Assembly (NCBI GenBank): GCA_032622095.1
Contig: CP136066.1
Location: 225,748,961 to 225,812,960 of the forward strand
DNA from: Siphonodentalium dalli
Lineage: Eukaryota; Mollusca; Scaphopoda; Gadilida; Siphonodentaliidae
Reading direction: 5' to 3'
DNA: 64,000 bases
Part shown: piece by piece, positions 34,340 through 45,080 of the stretch
Numbering within the stretch: position 1 is the stretch's first letter
Layout: every line of letters starts with the position of its first letter
Position numbers and translations under genes: made by a program
The notes under the pieces: generated by a model
What the model was told of the DNA's origin: nothing
Seen by the model: only the letters and a program-made list of their open reading frames with translations
Database searches by the model: none

Positions 34340-36300
34340 GTACGATTTGATTCCTCGTATTATTTGAGAAGAACGTGTGTGAATTTGATGTTAATTGGCA
34401 CTAAATATATTTATATCAGTTGTGGTGAACCACCCGTCCCTATTTCGGACTCAAGCGCGCAACATTTGACACCATTAAACCACAAACTTAGACTCATTAT
34501 GGAGATGAATATGTATATAATTGTTTACAATTGGCGCGAGTATACAAATTCGTATCAGATTTAAGGCCCTACATCTCTCACCCAAACTGTACTAATTTGG
34601 CGTAGTTAAACCACATAATTCGATTCCTCGTATCACGGAGAATATGTACCAATCTGGTTGAAATCGGAGCTAAATATATTGTTTATCTATTCGTGTGTCT
34701 CTCTCGCCCTCTGTGGACCCTTGTCTCGAATGACACCAGTTTTGACTTCTTTATAGCACACAATTAGATTCCTGATATCATGGAGATAAATATTTATAAG
34801 TTTGGTACTAATCGGCGACTAAATAATGTTGTTTTATCAAATTGAGTGCCCACCCACAACATCTCGCACACAAACAACACCAATATAGCGTCTTTAAATC
34901 ACGTGATTTGATTCCTCGTATCGTGGATAAGAATGTGTATCAATTTGGTGCAAATTGGCGCTAAAATTATTTGTATCAATGTTGGTGCCCCTCTCCCCTT
35001 TCATTGCACCCCTGACTCGAATGACGCAACTTTTGACAGCTTCAAGCCACCCCATTATACTCCTGATACCGTGTGGATGATATTGTATAAGTATTTGTAT
35101 AAAATTGGCGAGTGTACAAATTCGTATCAAATTAATGGCCCCGATATCTCTTATCCAAACAGCACCAATTTGGCGTATCTAAACCACGCGATTAGATTCT
35201 CCTATCACGGAGAATATGTATCAATCTGGTGGAATTCAGCGCTAAACATATTGTTCGTCTTTTTTTTGCGTTCCTCTCACCCCTATGCGTCATGACTCGA
35301 ATGGTCCCACTTGTGACAGCTTGTGACATCCTTAAACCACACAATTAGACTACTGGTAAACCAATTTTGATTAAAGTTAAGGCCCACTAACCCCCATCTC
35401 TCACCCAAAAGACAGCACCAACATGGCGTCTTTAAATTACACGATCAGACTCCTCGTATTTTGGATGAGAATGCGTATCACTTTGGTGGAAATTGGTGCT
35501 ACAATTATTACGTATCAATTTTGTTGGCCCTCTGCCTTTCAGTTCAACCCTGACTCGAATGACACCACTTTTGACATATTTAAGCCACACCATTAGACTC
35601 CTCATACCATGTCGGATGATAGTGTATAAGTGTTGTGGCAATCGGCGACTAAACCCATTCTTATCTAATTGATGGAGTGCCCCTCCCACAATCTTTCATC
35701 AAAACGACAGCAATTTGGAGTCTTTAAATCGCACAATTAGATTCATTGTATCATGGAGAAGAATATTTATCAAGTTGGTGGAAATCGGCGCTAAAATTTT
35801 GGCGCCCCTCTCCCCCTCCGTGCACCCCGGACGCGATTGACGCCACGTTTAACATATTTAAACAACACCATTAGATTCCTCATGTAATGCATGGGCATGA
35901 TTATATAAAACTTTTATGGCAATCGGCGGCAAACAGTTTTTATATCCTACCCCCTGTTCTTCCCCGGACAACGGCGTCACTTTAGAAAATTATAACCCAC
36001 ACCATTATCTTTCTAGTAAAAAGTTACTCCTATTAGACCGTTTGGTGCCATATAGATGGTCCCTCGACGCTAAACTTAGTTTATACATTTTGGTGCCCCT
36101 CTCCCCTTCCGTGCATCCCTGACTCGAACGGTGCCACTCTTGATATATTTAAACCACACCATCAGATTCCTTATATCATGGTGATGATTATATATAAGTT
36201 TCGTGGCAATCAGCGACAAATTGCTTTTCTGCCCCTCCCCCTTTTCTGGCCCTGCCAACAACGGCCTCATTTTAGAAAATCCTAACCCTCACCATTATCT
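34340..36300. repeat. Degenerate tandem array, period about 140 bp, about 14 units
   Basis: Each unit has, in order, 'accacacaattagattcctc', 'tatcatggagaagaat', 'tatcaatttggtggaaat', 'cggcgctaaa' and often 'ctcgaatgacaccact'. Starts fall near 34340, 34487, 34618, 34758, 34901, 35049, 35187, 35338, 35440, 35586, 35728, 35866 and 36152. Divergence between units is high and spacing varies. Not coding. Confidence 0.75.
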
Positions 36301-36649
36301 TTCTCGTAAAAAGTTACCCCTAGTAGACCCCTTTGGTGTCGTCTAGATGGTCCCCTGTGAATTTCTATAGAACACAGACAGACAGACAGACAGACATTCG
36401 CAAATATAGATATAAATAGATAATCCGCTTCTTGGGATTGTACGGAGTGTATAGGATGTCTTCACGCGAGTCTCCTTGGTAACTGTGGATGGGACTATAG
36501 ATGTCGATACTGTTACTTGTAATGCATTTGAATGACAAACTACAAGACTGGAATCAATAAACCACAATAAAAGCAATACAATTATGAAATTAATGACATA
36601 AATCCCTGTTTACGTCCATAACTTCGGAACCCCACCAGACTCTTACTGG

Positions 36650-37290
36650 CCATATAAACAAAAATGATCGCCATATTTACGTAGGCGATTATTTGTTTCC
36701 CGCTCAGGGAATTTTCGTTCAAAGATAATCGACCAATCAATACACAAATTCAAGAAGCGTAACACTATTAGTATATAATTAGTGAATCGTAACACTACTA
36801 GTATATAATTAGTGAATCGTAACACTACTAGTATATAATTAGTGAATCGTAACACTACTAGTATATAATTAGTGAATCGTAACACTACTAGTATATAATT
36901 AGTGAAGCGTAACACTACAAGTATATAATTAGTGAATCGTAACACTACTAGTATATAATTAGTGAATGGTAACACTACTAGTATATAATTAGTGAATCGT
37001 AACACTACTAGTATATAATTAGTGAATCGTAACACTACTATTATATAATTAGTGAATCGTAACACTACTAGTATATAATTAGTGAATCGTAACACTACTA
37101 GTATATAATTAGTGAATCGTAACACTACTAGTATATAATTAGTTGCTTGTAACCTATAATCGCCAATGAGTATTTGGTATAGAATGTTGATTTGCAGTAT
37201 TAATTCAGTGGCATGATCATTATACACGATCATGCATAAAATATACTATAACTCTCTCCTTAAGGCTTAACCCTTCCATGACTGGATCTT
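36650..37290. repeat. Paralogue of 29377-29800, with minisatellite expansion
   Basis: Flanks match the 29.4-29.8 kb segment; the difference is the 30-bp array at 36775-37143. Confidence 0.85.
36775..37143. repeat. 30-bp minisatellite, about 13 copies
   Basis: Unit 'aatcgtaacactactagtat' plus 'ataattagtg'; copies differ by single bases only. Because the period is a multiple of three it gives a long repetitive open frame on the minus strand, which I do not regard as a gene. Confidence 0.95.
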
Positions 37291-38093
37291 CCTGAAATTT
37301 GACTGTGAAAAATTTATAACTTATGTTGTTCCAGGCATTAATTTTTCTTCATCTGGTGAAAATGTTGACCAAAATTCGGGTGGGGGTGTGACACTACAAT
37401 TTCATCACCGGTCATCACGATCCTGTATGTACCAGCTTCACCGCTGCTACCAGCACGCATGCAGTCTTGTGAATTTAAATATTGTTGTCACAAACGTTGC
37501 CCAATCTTTTCAGAAGTTGGAAATGTCATGCTTAAGAAACATGAGTCATCGATTTTGTATTGGGGTTTTATGTATTTGATGAACACATAACATGGCATCT
37601 AAACACATGCTTAATGGCATAATCCTTCAATATAACTCGTTATTGATACCATGCAATACTTTGTTACACAGTTGGAGAGATGCTCAACGAAGTCTTTTTT
37701 AATTTTTTAAATACAGGTTTTTTGTTTTGTTATGTGTTTCATTTTTATCAACTTGTTCGAAATTGGTTTATTATTCGCAGCAGCTAGTGCTGGTAACAGT
37801 TCACACATTCGAGTTATGATCCATCACATATTATAGCCTGTTTCAACAATTGACTTCGTAATTCAATTTTAGATTGGCTGACATAAGTGGTGAAGTATTA
37901 TATGGATGTGCGTGAATGGACGTATATATGTTGAGGGTTTCCAATGACGGAGGGTGTCCATGTACGATTCCCAACTGCACCCCCCCCCCCTTGGACCAGT
38001 CCAAACTCCCAAGATGATACAATGTACATGTTATATACCCGAACATAATTATATTGGTACACAGCAATAAAGAGCGTTCTCACTTGTGAGATT
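37291..38093. other. Mostly unassigned; weak exon-like piece at 37338-37465
   Basis: A minus-strand stretch from an AG at 37467-37466 reads, in phase 1, DCMRAGSSGEAGTYRIVM and then TGDEIVV before a stop at 37338. The start resembles the opening of a fibrinogen-related domain (D-C-x-x-x-x-G-x-S-x-G-x-Y-x-I), but the next cysteine is absent and no good donor follows. I regard it as at most a relic. A poly-C run lies at 37979-37990. Confidence 0.25.
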
Positions 38094-38477
38094 TAAAAGG
38101 GTACTGTACACTAAAGCCGGCCATTAAAGGAGTACTGTACACTAAAGCCGGCCATTTATGGGACCATCTCCTTTTATAATCAACATAATATATGCAACAA
38201 ATGGATTAATTTGAGCCATGGATGAGTCCAAAATACTCCCATTTAGTTATGAACGATATAAAACAAGATGGTAACTATAATGCAAATTAATTTATGGCTG
38301 GAGTCATAATTTCATTTTCATTATAATTACCATGTTGTTTTCATCATTCATAGAGCACATGAACATATTTTGCACTAATCCATGGCTCAAATTCATTTAT
38401 TTGTTGCATATATTCTGTTGAATATAAAAGAAGATGTTTCCATAAATGGCCGGATTTAGTGTACAGTATCCCTTTAA
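38094..38477. mobile_element. Foldback MITE, complete copy
   Basis: It opens 'aaaagggtactgtacactaa' and closes 'tagtgtacagtatcccttta', with arms mirrored through 'gccatggat', 'gcaaaatac' and 'tataattaccat' about the central 'atggctggagtcat' at about 38292-38305. The first 35 bp are tandemly duplicated ('ctaaagccggccatt' occurs twice). Confidence 0.85.
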
Positions 38478-38965
38478 TGATCTGTTTGTTGCTAGAAATT
38501 CATCTTGTGAAATTCCAAATTTTGCCTCCAAAATCTCATATTAATTGGCTCATTTGTACGATTCAACTATATTCCAGTACTGATATGCGTACACATTCCA
38601 TCCGCCAAATTGAGACGCTTTGTGTGACTCAGACGACACCTAGATATACCTATGTGCGTTGCCATACATATATATAAAAACCATAACTAGCAATACACCA
38701 GTAACCGTTTTAACTTTGAGTTCTACATACATATGCACGATTTCTGATGATAAGTATTTACTTCACCGGTTGCTGACAGGGACCGGCGGGAGTCATAATG
38801 TACAATCCCAAACTACGACAACAGTGCAGTTAAAATTCTTTCAGTTTGAATTATACCTTTTAATCAATAGTACAATGTTCAATTCTACAAATTAGTATTT
38901 ATTGTTTGACCCTTCAACCGTGAACATCGGACAGTGAATACTTAATTTATAATGAGATATTGTAC
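38478..38965. other. Intron between the acidic exon and later exons, nothing seen
   Basis: No exon-like segment with matching phase; short plus-strand frames are not supported. Confidence 0.4.
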
Positions 38966-39640
38966 CTCCAACACCATTGGAGCTGGGTGATTCGCCTTCA
39001 TCAGAGCTGGATGATTCGCCTTCATCGGAGCTGGAGGATTTGCCTTCATCGGAGCTGGAGGATTCGCCTTCATCAGAGCTGGGTGATTCGCCTTCATCAG
39101 AGCTGGATGATTCGCCTTCATCGGAGCTGGAGGATTCGAGTTCAACGGAGCTGGATGATTCGCCTTCATCAGAGCTGGATGATTCGCCTTCATCGGAGCT
39201 GGAGGATTTGCCTTCATCGGAGCTGGAGGATTCGCCTTCATCAGAGCTGGGTGATTCGCCTTCATCAGAGCTGGATGATTCGCCTTCATCGGAGCTGGAG
39301 GATTCGAGTTCAACGGAGCTGGGTGATTCGCCTTCATCAGAGCTGGATGATTCGCCTTCATCGGAGCTGGAGGATTCGAGTTCAACGGAGCTGGATGATT
39401 CGCCTTCATCAGAGCTGGATGATTCGCCTTCATCGGAGCTGGAGGATTTGCCTTCATCGGAGCTGGAGGATTCGCCTTCATCAGAGCTGGGTGATTCGCC
39501 TTCATCGGAGCTGGAGGATTCGCCTTCATCGGAGCTGGAGGATTCGAGTTCAACGGAGCTGGATGATTCGCCTTCATCTGAGCTGGATGATTCGCCTTCA
39601 AGTCGTCTTACGCGGCTCTCGCCTTTCGGGAATTTCGACG
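38966..39640 (-). CDS. Exon: acidic Ser/Glu octapeptide repeats after a furin-like site
   Basis: A 675-nt phase 1-1 exon with acceptor TTTTTTGTTTAACAG|CGTCG and donor GTTGGAG|GTACAA. It opens SKFPKGESRVRRLEGE, where RVRR fits the furin consensus R-x-K/R-R, then has 26 repeats of 8 residues. Types are DEGESSSS, DEGESPSS, DEGKSSSS and VELESSSS; it ends SNGVG. Joined to the signal-peptide exon it gives a pre-propeptide followed by a very acidic Ser-rich region. Repeated S-x-E is the FAM20C secretory-kinase motif, so dense phosphorylation and calcium binding, as in mineral-associated phosphoproteins, is plausible but inferred. The units form a higher-order pattern of seven (168 bp). The plus strand is also open and also Ser/Asp/Glu-rich, but lacks comparable splice context. 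Confidence 0.68.
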
Positions 39641-40071
39641 CTGTTAAACAAAAAATTGAATTGTTTGATGAGAATTCCGGTGTAATAATTACGGCGAATA
39701 ATTATGCCGTCCTCCAAAAATAATTTGACTGAATTTCATCTTTGATAGTTTGTGTTGAAATTGTAATAAACTGGATATCATTACTGAGAAATCAGCCAGT
39801 TTAGAGATATTGATACAGATTGGGTTTTTTTTTTGTATAAATATATAATTGTACCCCATCTTCCAACACATTTTTTAAACAATGCAAGAAAACCATGAAA
39901 ATAATGATATGGTGGGAATTATCACGTTGAGTGCCAGCTACGAGTTATCTCGTAGTGCATTTATGCCATGTTTTTATGTGATCTAAGCTGATACATGACC
40001 AGTTTTGGGGTTTGAGTTATATGGTGCTATCTACCTACTTAATACATAATATAAAGTTGGCACCCTGGAAT
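39641..40071. other. Part of intron 1
   Basis: Single-copy AT-rich sequence including the acceptor polypyrimidine tract (plus-strand 'aaacaaaaaattgaa'). Confidence 0.5.
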
Positions 40072-41356
40072 GTTAAATTAAGGGAGATGGCACCCTAAGT
40101 ATGTGTGTAGTGTATGCCACATCTGGTAACAGTGTATTAATTAAGGGAGATGGCACCCTAATTATTTGAGTAGTGTATAGCCACATCTGATAACAGTTTA
40201 TTAATTAAGGTAGATGGCACCCTAATTATTTGTGTAGTGTATAGCCACATCTGGTAACAGTGTATTATTTAAGGTAGATGGCACCCTAATTATATGTGTA
40301 GTGTATAGCCACATCTGGTAACAGTGTATTAACTAAGGGAGATGGCACCCTAGTTATTTGTGTAGTGTATAGCCACATCTGGTAACAGTGTATTAATTAA
40401 GGGAGATGGCACCCTAGTTATTTGTGTAGTGTACAGCCACATCTGGTAACAGTTTATTAATTAAGGGAGATGGCACCCTAATTATTTGTGTAGTGTATAG
40501 CCACATGTGGTAACAGTTTATTAATTAAGGGAGATGGCACCTTAATTATTTGTGTAGTGTATAGCCACATCTGGTAACAGTTTATTAATTAAGGTAGATG
40601 GCTCCCTAATTATTTGTGTAGTGTATAGCCACATCTGGTAACAGTTTATTAATTAAGGTAGATGGCACCATAATTATTTGTGTAGTGTATAGCCACATCT
40701 GGTAACAGTTTATTAATTAAGGTAGATGGCACCCTAATTATTTGTGTAGTGTATAGCCACATCTGGTAACAGTTTATTAATTAAGGTAGATGGTACACTA
40801 ATTATTTGTGCAGTGTATAGCCACATCTGGTAACAGTTTATTAATTAAGGTAGATGGCACCATAATTATTTGTGTAGTGTATAGCCACATCTGGTAACAG
40901 TTTATTAATTAAGGTAGATGGTACACTAATTATTTGTGCAGTGTATAGCCACATCTGGTAACAGTTCATTAATTAAAGTAGATGGCACCCTAATGATTTT
41001 TGCAGTGTATAGCCACATCTGGTAACAGTGTATTAATTAAGGGAGATGGCACCCTAATGATTTGTGCAGTGTATACCCACATCTGGTATCAGTGTATTAA
41101 TTAAGGGAGATGGCACCCTAATGATTTGTGCAGTACATTGCCACATCTGGTATCGGTGTATTACTTAAGGGAGATGGCACCCTAATTATTTGTGGAGTGT
41201 ATAGCAACATCTGGTAACAGTGTATTAATTAAGGTAGATGGCACCCTAATTATTTGTGTAGTGTATAGCCACATCTGGTAACAGTTTATTAATTAAGGGA
41301 GATGGCACCCTAATTATTTATGTAGTGTATAGCCACATCTGGTAACAGTGTATTAA
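40072..41356. repeat. 64-bp minisatellite, about 20 copies, in intron 1
   Basis: Unit: 'ttaattaagggagatggcac', 'cctaattatttgtgtagtgt', 'atagccacatctggtaacag', 'tgta'. The period is 64 bp across at least ten consecutive units. Variant blocks (for example 'atggtacactaattatttgtg' units near 40795 and 40920) recur with a two-unit spacing. The array stops 5 bp from the donor of exon 1. Confidence 0.95.
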
Positions 41357-41361
41357 TTCAC

Positions 41362-41476
41362 CTGTGTCAGGGTCCATCGCATCCTGTAGAATTTCGTCCA
41401 TTGTCTCTGGTCTTCCGTTGACGAAGTGCAAACCACAGATCACAAAAACCATAATCGCCGCCTGTAACATAACCAT
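41362..41476 (-). CDS. Start exon: signal peptide and propeptide
   Basis: ATG at 41476-41474 has A at -3 and G at +4, and an in-frame TAG two codons upstream fixes the start. It encodes MVMLQAAIMVFVICGLHFVN, a hydrophobic signal peptide with a likely cleavage after VNG, then RPETMDEILQDAMDPDT, an acidic propeptide. It ends in phase 1 at donor ACACAG|GTGAAT. The next exon on this strand (39640) is also phase 1 and supplies a furin-like RVRR, so the two read together as a secreted pre-proprotein. 'CCATATATATGA' lies about 30 bp upstream on this strand; whether it is a TATA box or part of a repeat cannot be told. Confidence 0.72.
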
Positions 41477-41502
41477 TCTCTAGTCAGTATGGGTATGCCA
41501 TG

Positions 41503-41883
41503 TCATATATATGGTCCGGATTGCAGTTGTTGTAATCTTGCCTGTACCCTGTGCCAATGCATTCTCTTGTATATGCGAGTCGACAATATTTTGTTGTCAT
41601 TTTTTCATATATTCTTTAACAATATTTATCTTCTTTTTTTTTATCATTTTTTCTTATATTCAACAATTTTTATCATTTAAAAAAAAAATGCTTACATTCT
41701 ATACTTACATTCTATAACATTTTTTATAATTATTTCTTACATTCTTTAACAGTTAATGTTTAACCCACATGGACCCTCACAAAGATGTAAGCATGCACTA
41801 CTGAGTGTCGGCTGCTCCGGTCTATGTGGGGCTCACTGTGGGTTCAGACATATATATGGTCCGGATTGCAGTTGTGGTAATCC
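41503..41883. repeat. Direct repeat of about 33 bp flanking a diverged MITE
   Basis: 'Catatatatggtccggattg' + 'cagttgttgtaatc' (41505-41537) recurs at about 41850-41883. Between them lies the hairpin-MITE relic at 41547-41845. Confidence 0.8.
41547..41845. mobile_element. Diverged hairpin-ended MITE relic upstream of exon 1
   Basis: It starts CCCTGTGCCAATGCATTCTC and retains half of the first hairpin, the 'ttctttaaca' layer and a centre 'atggaccctcacaaagatgt' with 'tgtggggctcactgtggg'. The right terminal hairpin is absent. It lies 70 bp upstream of the signal-peptide ATG. Confidence 0.65.
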
Positions 41884-42005
41884 ATTGCAAGATGCACACC
41901 AATTCTTCTTGGTATGCCCGTTATAGCAATAGCAACGAATGAAATTTCGAAGGAAAGCCACACCATGATTAGTTCGTTACAACAGACACTGATGGGTTTA
42001 TTCGC

Positions 42006-42301
42006 GGTAAATCAGGGTATACAGTAACTGTATGAAGAATAAAATGTGTGTGCATCGGAACGTGAAGTGACATGCGCTTAGCATGGCATATAGTCAGCAA
42101 TCTGCAACTGATGATGGTCTTATCAAAACATTTTGGCATCTGTTTAACTCATTGTCATTGTGGTGTGCTATGTGTGATTTTGGTTGACCCGGGCAGATTT
42201 GTTACCTTGTCAGTCAACCACTTAACTGTATTTGTTAACCTATAAAACGCGGTAAATCAGGTATACAGTAACTGTATGAAGAATAAAAGGTTTGTGCATC
42301 T
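42006..42301. repeat. Direct repeat of about 53 bp, 241 bp apart
   Basis: 'Gcggtaaatcagggtataca' + 'gtaactgtatgaagaataaa' at 42006 recurs at 42249 with one base missing. Confidence 0.8.
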
Positions 42302-42849
42302 AGTGCAAAGATTCGTGATCACCTAGGAGGGGCTAACTGAGTTGAGATAACTTGTGTTCCAATCCATTTTGTATATTATTATATACGACTAAACTTAGCT
42401 TAAACTAAACATATGGATATATAACTCACCGGTCAGCAAGCCGGTCGTGGTGTTTTTGCATATGTTGGGATACTATTATAATGGCCGTCCATTCGTGAAT
42501 TTTCAAAAAAATCTCAATTTCAAACTATTAATTAGAAGGGAAAGATCATTACCCTTTATCACCAATGTATGCTATAGAACTATAACAACAAATGTTTATC
42601 CTCAATATAATGACAGTTCTGTTCATATTATGAAAAAGGTGGTTTAAAATAGGTCGATATACAGGTTGACAGGAAATATTTATAAAAAACACACTGCATT
42701 TTCTAGACTATGAACCCAACTAGGGTATGTGCTCAGTCTACCATCTTAAATCATGACTGTCTGCGAGAAAACAAGTAAAACATTCCCATTCCATATTTCA
42801 GATTTTTGGCAGCCATTTGCAGGATTATTTGTTTTTTAGGAAAATCACC

Positions 42850-43942
42850 TTAAAACTACATAATAAATATTATATAGCGAACCGCATAAACAGATACACG
42901 CATCTCACACCCTCGACACAGGCCCAAATACCACACAAAGATATTTTAGCGCTGAAAATATCAGTAACTTCAAATCTGTTTTACAATCATGCAAATTTGA
43001 ATCTGTACTACAATGTAATTCAATTGATCGTGCATACGATAATTTCCTTGAATTATACGAGAATGCCTACGAATTGGCATTTCCACCCAAGAATCGTAAA
43101 ATACCCAAGAAATTTATAAAACGCGAGCCATGGATGACAGGAGGTCTCATAAAATCAAGTATCGTAAAGCAAGAATTATACACCAAGAAACTTAAATCAG
43201 CATCTGGTCGAGCTACAAATACATATTTAAATTATCGTCAATTATATAATAAACATTTCAGAAAGAGCAAACAATTATATTACTCACGAATTATTGATGG
43301 AAAAAAGAACGATATGAAGAAAACTTGGACAATACTGAAGAGTGCACTAAAGATGGAAGTGGGCACTGTTAAGGTCATTTTCGATAACGGGACTGAAATC
43401 ACTTGTCCCAGCCTTATGGCTGACAAATTTAATGCGTACTTCTCGAGCATTGGGCTGAAAACCAGTCAACTTGTTGCGAATGAACACAAACGTAGTTTTT
43501 TTATTATCTCCGCAATAGAATAGACGACCTTGACATATTTGATGTTACCCCAACCACAATCCAAGAAATTATTTTAACCTGCTCATCAATGAAAGATAAA
43601 TATAGTATGGATTTTAAAGGGATAACCACTAAACTCATGAAGGAAACAATTGAAACCATAGCTCCGGCATTGAAACATATATTTAACCTCTCATTTGAAC
43701 AAGGAATTGTCCCAGAAAAGATGAAAAGAGCAAAGGTTGTTCCAATACCAAAAAATAACAATGTACACGAAATTTCAAACTATAGACCAATTAGCATCAT
43801 ACCTACTTTTTCCAAACTATTAGAACGAATAATGCAAAAACGACTAATAGATTTTTTAGCTGAGCACGATATTTTGTACAAGCACCAATATGGCTTCCGT
43901 CCAAACCACTCTACTTTTCATCCAATCGCACATTCAAAATAA
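42850..43942 (+). pseudogene. Truncated non-LTR retrotransposon: linker and start of reverse transcriptase
   Basis: One frame from about 42880 reads RYFSAENISNFKSVLQSCKF, DNFLELYENAYELAFPPK, KREPWMTGGLIKSSIVKQEL and on to MADKFNAYFSSIGLKTSQL, the linker typical of Jockey/CR1-like elements. At a seven-T run near 43497-43503 the frame shifts by one. It then reads DDLDIFDVTPTTIQEIIL, APALKHIFNLSFEQGIVPEK and NNVHEISNYRPISIIPTFSK, ending at LYKHQYGFRPNHSTFH, the conserved early blocks of a reverse transcriptase. The catalytic F/Y-A-D-D block and all 3' sequence are missing, and no endonuclease precedes it. It is on the strand opposite to the EGF gene and upstream of it. Confidence 0.85.
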
Positions 43943-44099
43943 AAGCAATTTGTTGTGTTATAATGCAATATTTTTGTTGTAAACTATGACAGGGAAAAAA
44001 CGCAAAACTCTGGGCTCTGTGGATGCTATGCTACATTCTCTCTATGGCTTACTGGACACTGCGGGAACCATTAGCTGCTGTGATAGTAGTATACACTAT

Positions 44100-44400
44100 G
44101 CCAATGCATTCAAATAAAAGAATCATCACACATGACAAACACGCCCTGTATGAGCCTAAATAAACCGTATAATCCGGTAGTTTTAATGCGCGGATTCTAG
44201 GATGCGAAGCGTGTAATAAACACAGAACGACACGATGTGTACATGCGTTTGTCGATACGGCACTCGTGCTGTCGCGGAACGATAGAACTCGAGGCGCGAC
44301 AGCACTCGTGCCGTATCGACAACCCCATTTACACATGGTGTCGTTCTGTGCATATATCACATATGAGCTATAAATTTTGAGTGCAAAACGCGATATGTGA
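44100..44400. mobile_element. Foldback repeat with GTCGATACGGCACTC arms
   Basis: 'Cagaacgacacgatgtgtac' + 'gtcgatacggcactcgtgct' (44222-44273) is mirrored by 'gcgacagcactcgtgccgta' + 'tggtgtcgttctgtg' (44296-44352). The outer flank ('cacgccctgtatgagc', 'gattctaggatgcgaagcgt') is repeated at 47238-47325. Confidence 0.75.
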
Positions 44401-45076
44401 ATAAATTTTACTGTAAGTTACCTTGTATGATCCGTAACAGCATTATATAAAGAATGTAGATTCCGTCATTCAGATAAAAAGAAATATTGCTGTGTGTCAA
44501 CCATATATATATAATATGCACGATATTCAGACACCAAAGACCACAAACAGCTTATGCCTACGGATCTATGGCAGCAAATTATTCCAAACGACACTTGTTA
44601 ACGTACGTAATGACGTAGGTAGACGTACGTCTGTCACGTGAATGAATGACGTCATAGACAACAGGACCTGGTGCTTGACGTGGCAGGGTTGTATACATAT
44701 AAATAGGGCAGGGTAGGGAGGGGGCAATAGAATGTGCCTTCAGGCGGTTTTTATATCCATGAATTGATATTAAATAATATCGTGGAGACAACATTTGTTG
44801 TACATGCAATGCATTACGACTGTACTGTCGTGGTTACGGTTATGACATGAGGGTGGAAGCTAAATTGTACACATAAGTCCTGTTCCAAACAACGAAGCAA
44901 AGAATAATAATTAATGACATTGTGAGTAGATAAGGAAATCAACAGCAGTAATAAATCCAACGGTACTAATTAATTATTGGATGAATGGTCCCGGGTTCCG
45001 GTCATTCTCTAGATATGTACTAGTATGGACGTATTAAAGAGCGTTACATAAGTGATTTATTGATAATAACATGCCA
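44401..45076. other. No gene; includes a repeat shared with 46.6 kb
   Basis: 44715-44790 ('ggcaatagaatgtgccttca', 'atatccatgaattgatatt') matches 46657-46710. CACGTG and TGACGTCA words lie near 44636-44655. Confidence 0.5.
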
Positions 45077-45080
45077 TTAA

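Noticed and set aside
36343-36576. Minus-strand 77-codon frame after a good acceptor (GATTCCAG)
   Set aside because: The entry phase is 2, unlike every other exon of the gene; no clear donor; it runs into a 'cagacagacagac' microsatellite.
36643-37233. 196-codon repetitive minus-strand open frame
   Set aside because: It is a translation of the 30-bp minisatellite; no splice context or signal peptide.
38942-39601. Minus-strand MKANHPAP-type repeat protein
   Set aside because: It is in a different register from the splice-supported minus-strand frame.
38960-39723. Plus-strand acidic-repeat protein of about 248 codons
   Set aside because: Open and acidic, with a non-repeat tail, but it lacks a convincing acceptor or start context. 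The minus strand has a strong acceptor, matching phase, a furin-like site and an upstream signal-peptide exon. Not fully excluded.
43504-43761. Minus-strand open frame opposite the reverse transcriptase
   Set aside because: Shadow of the plus-strand retrotransposon coding sequence.
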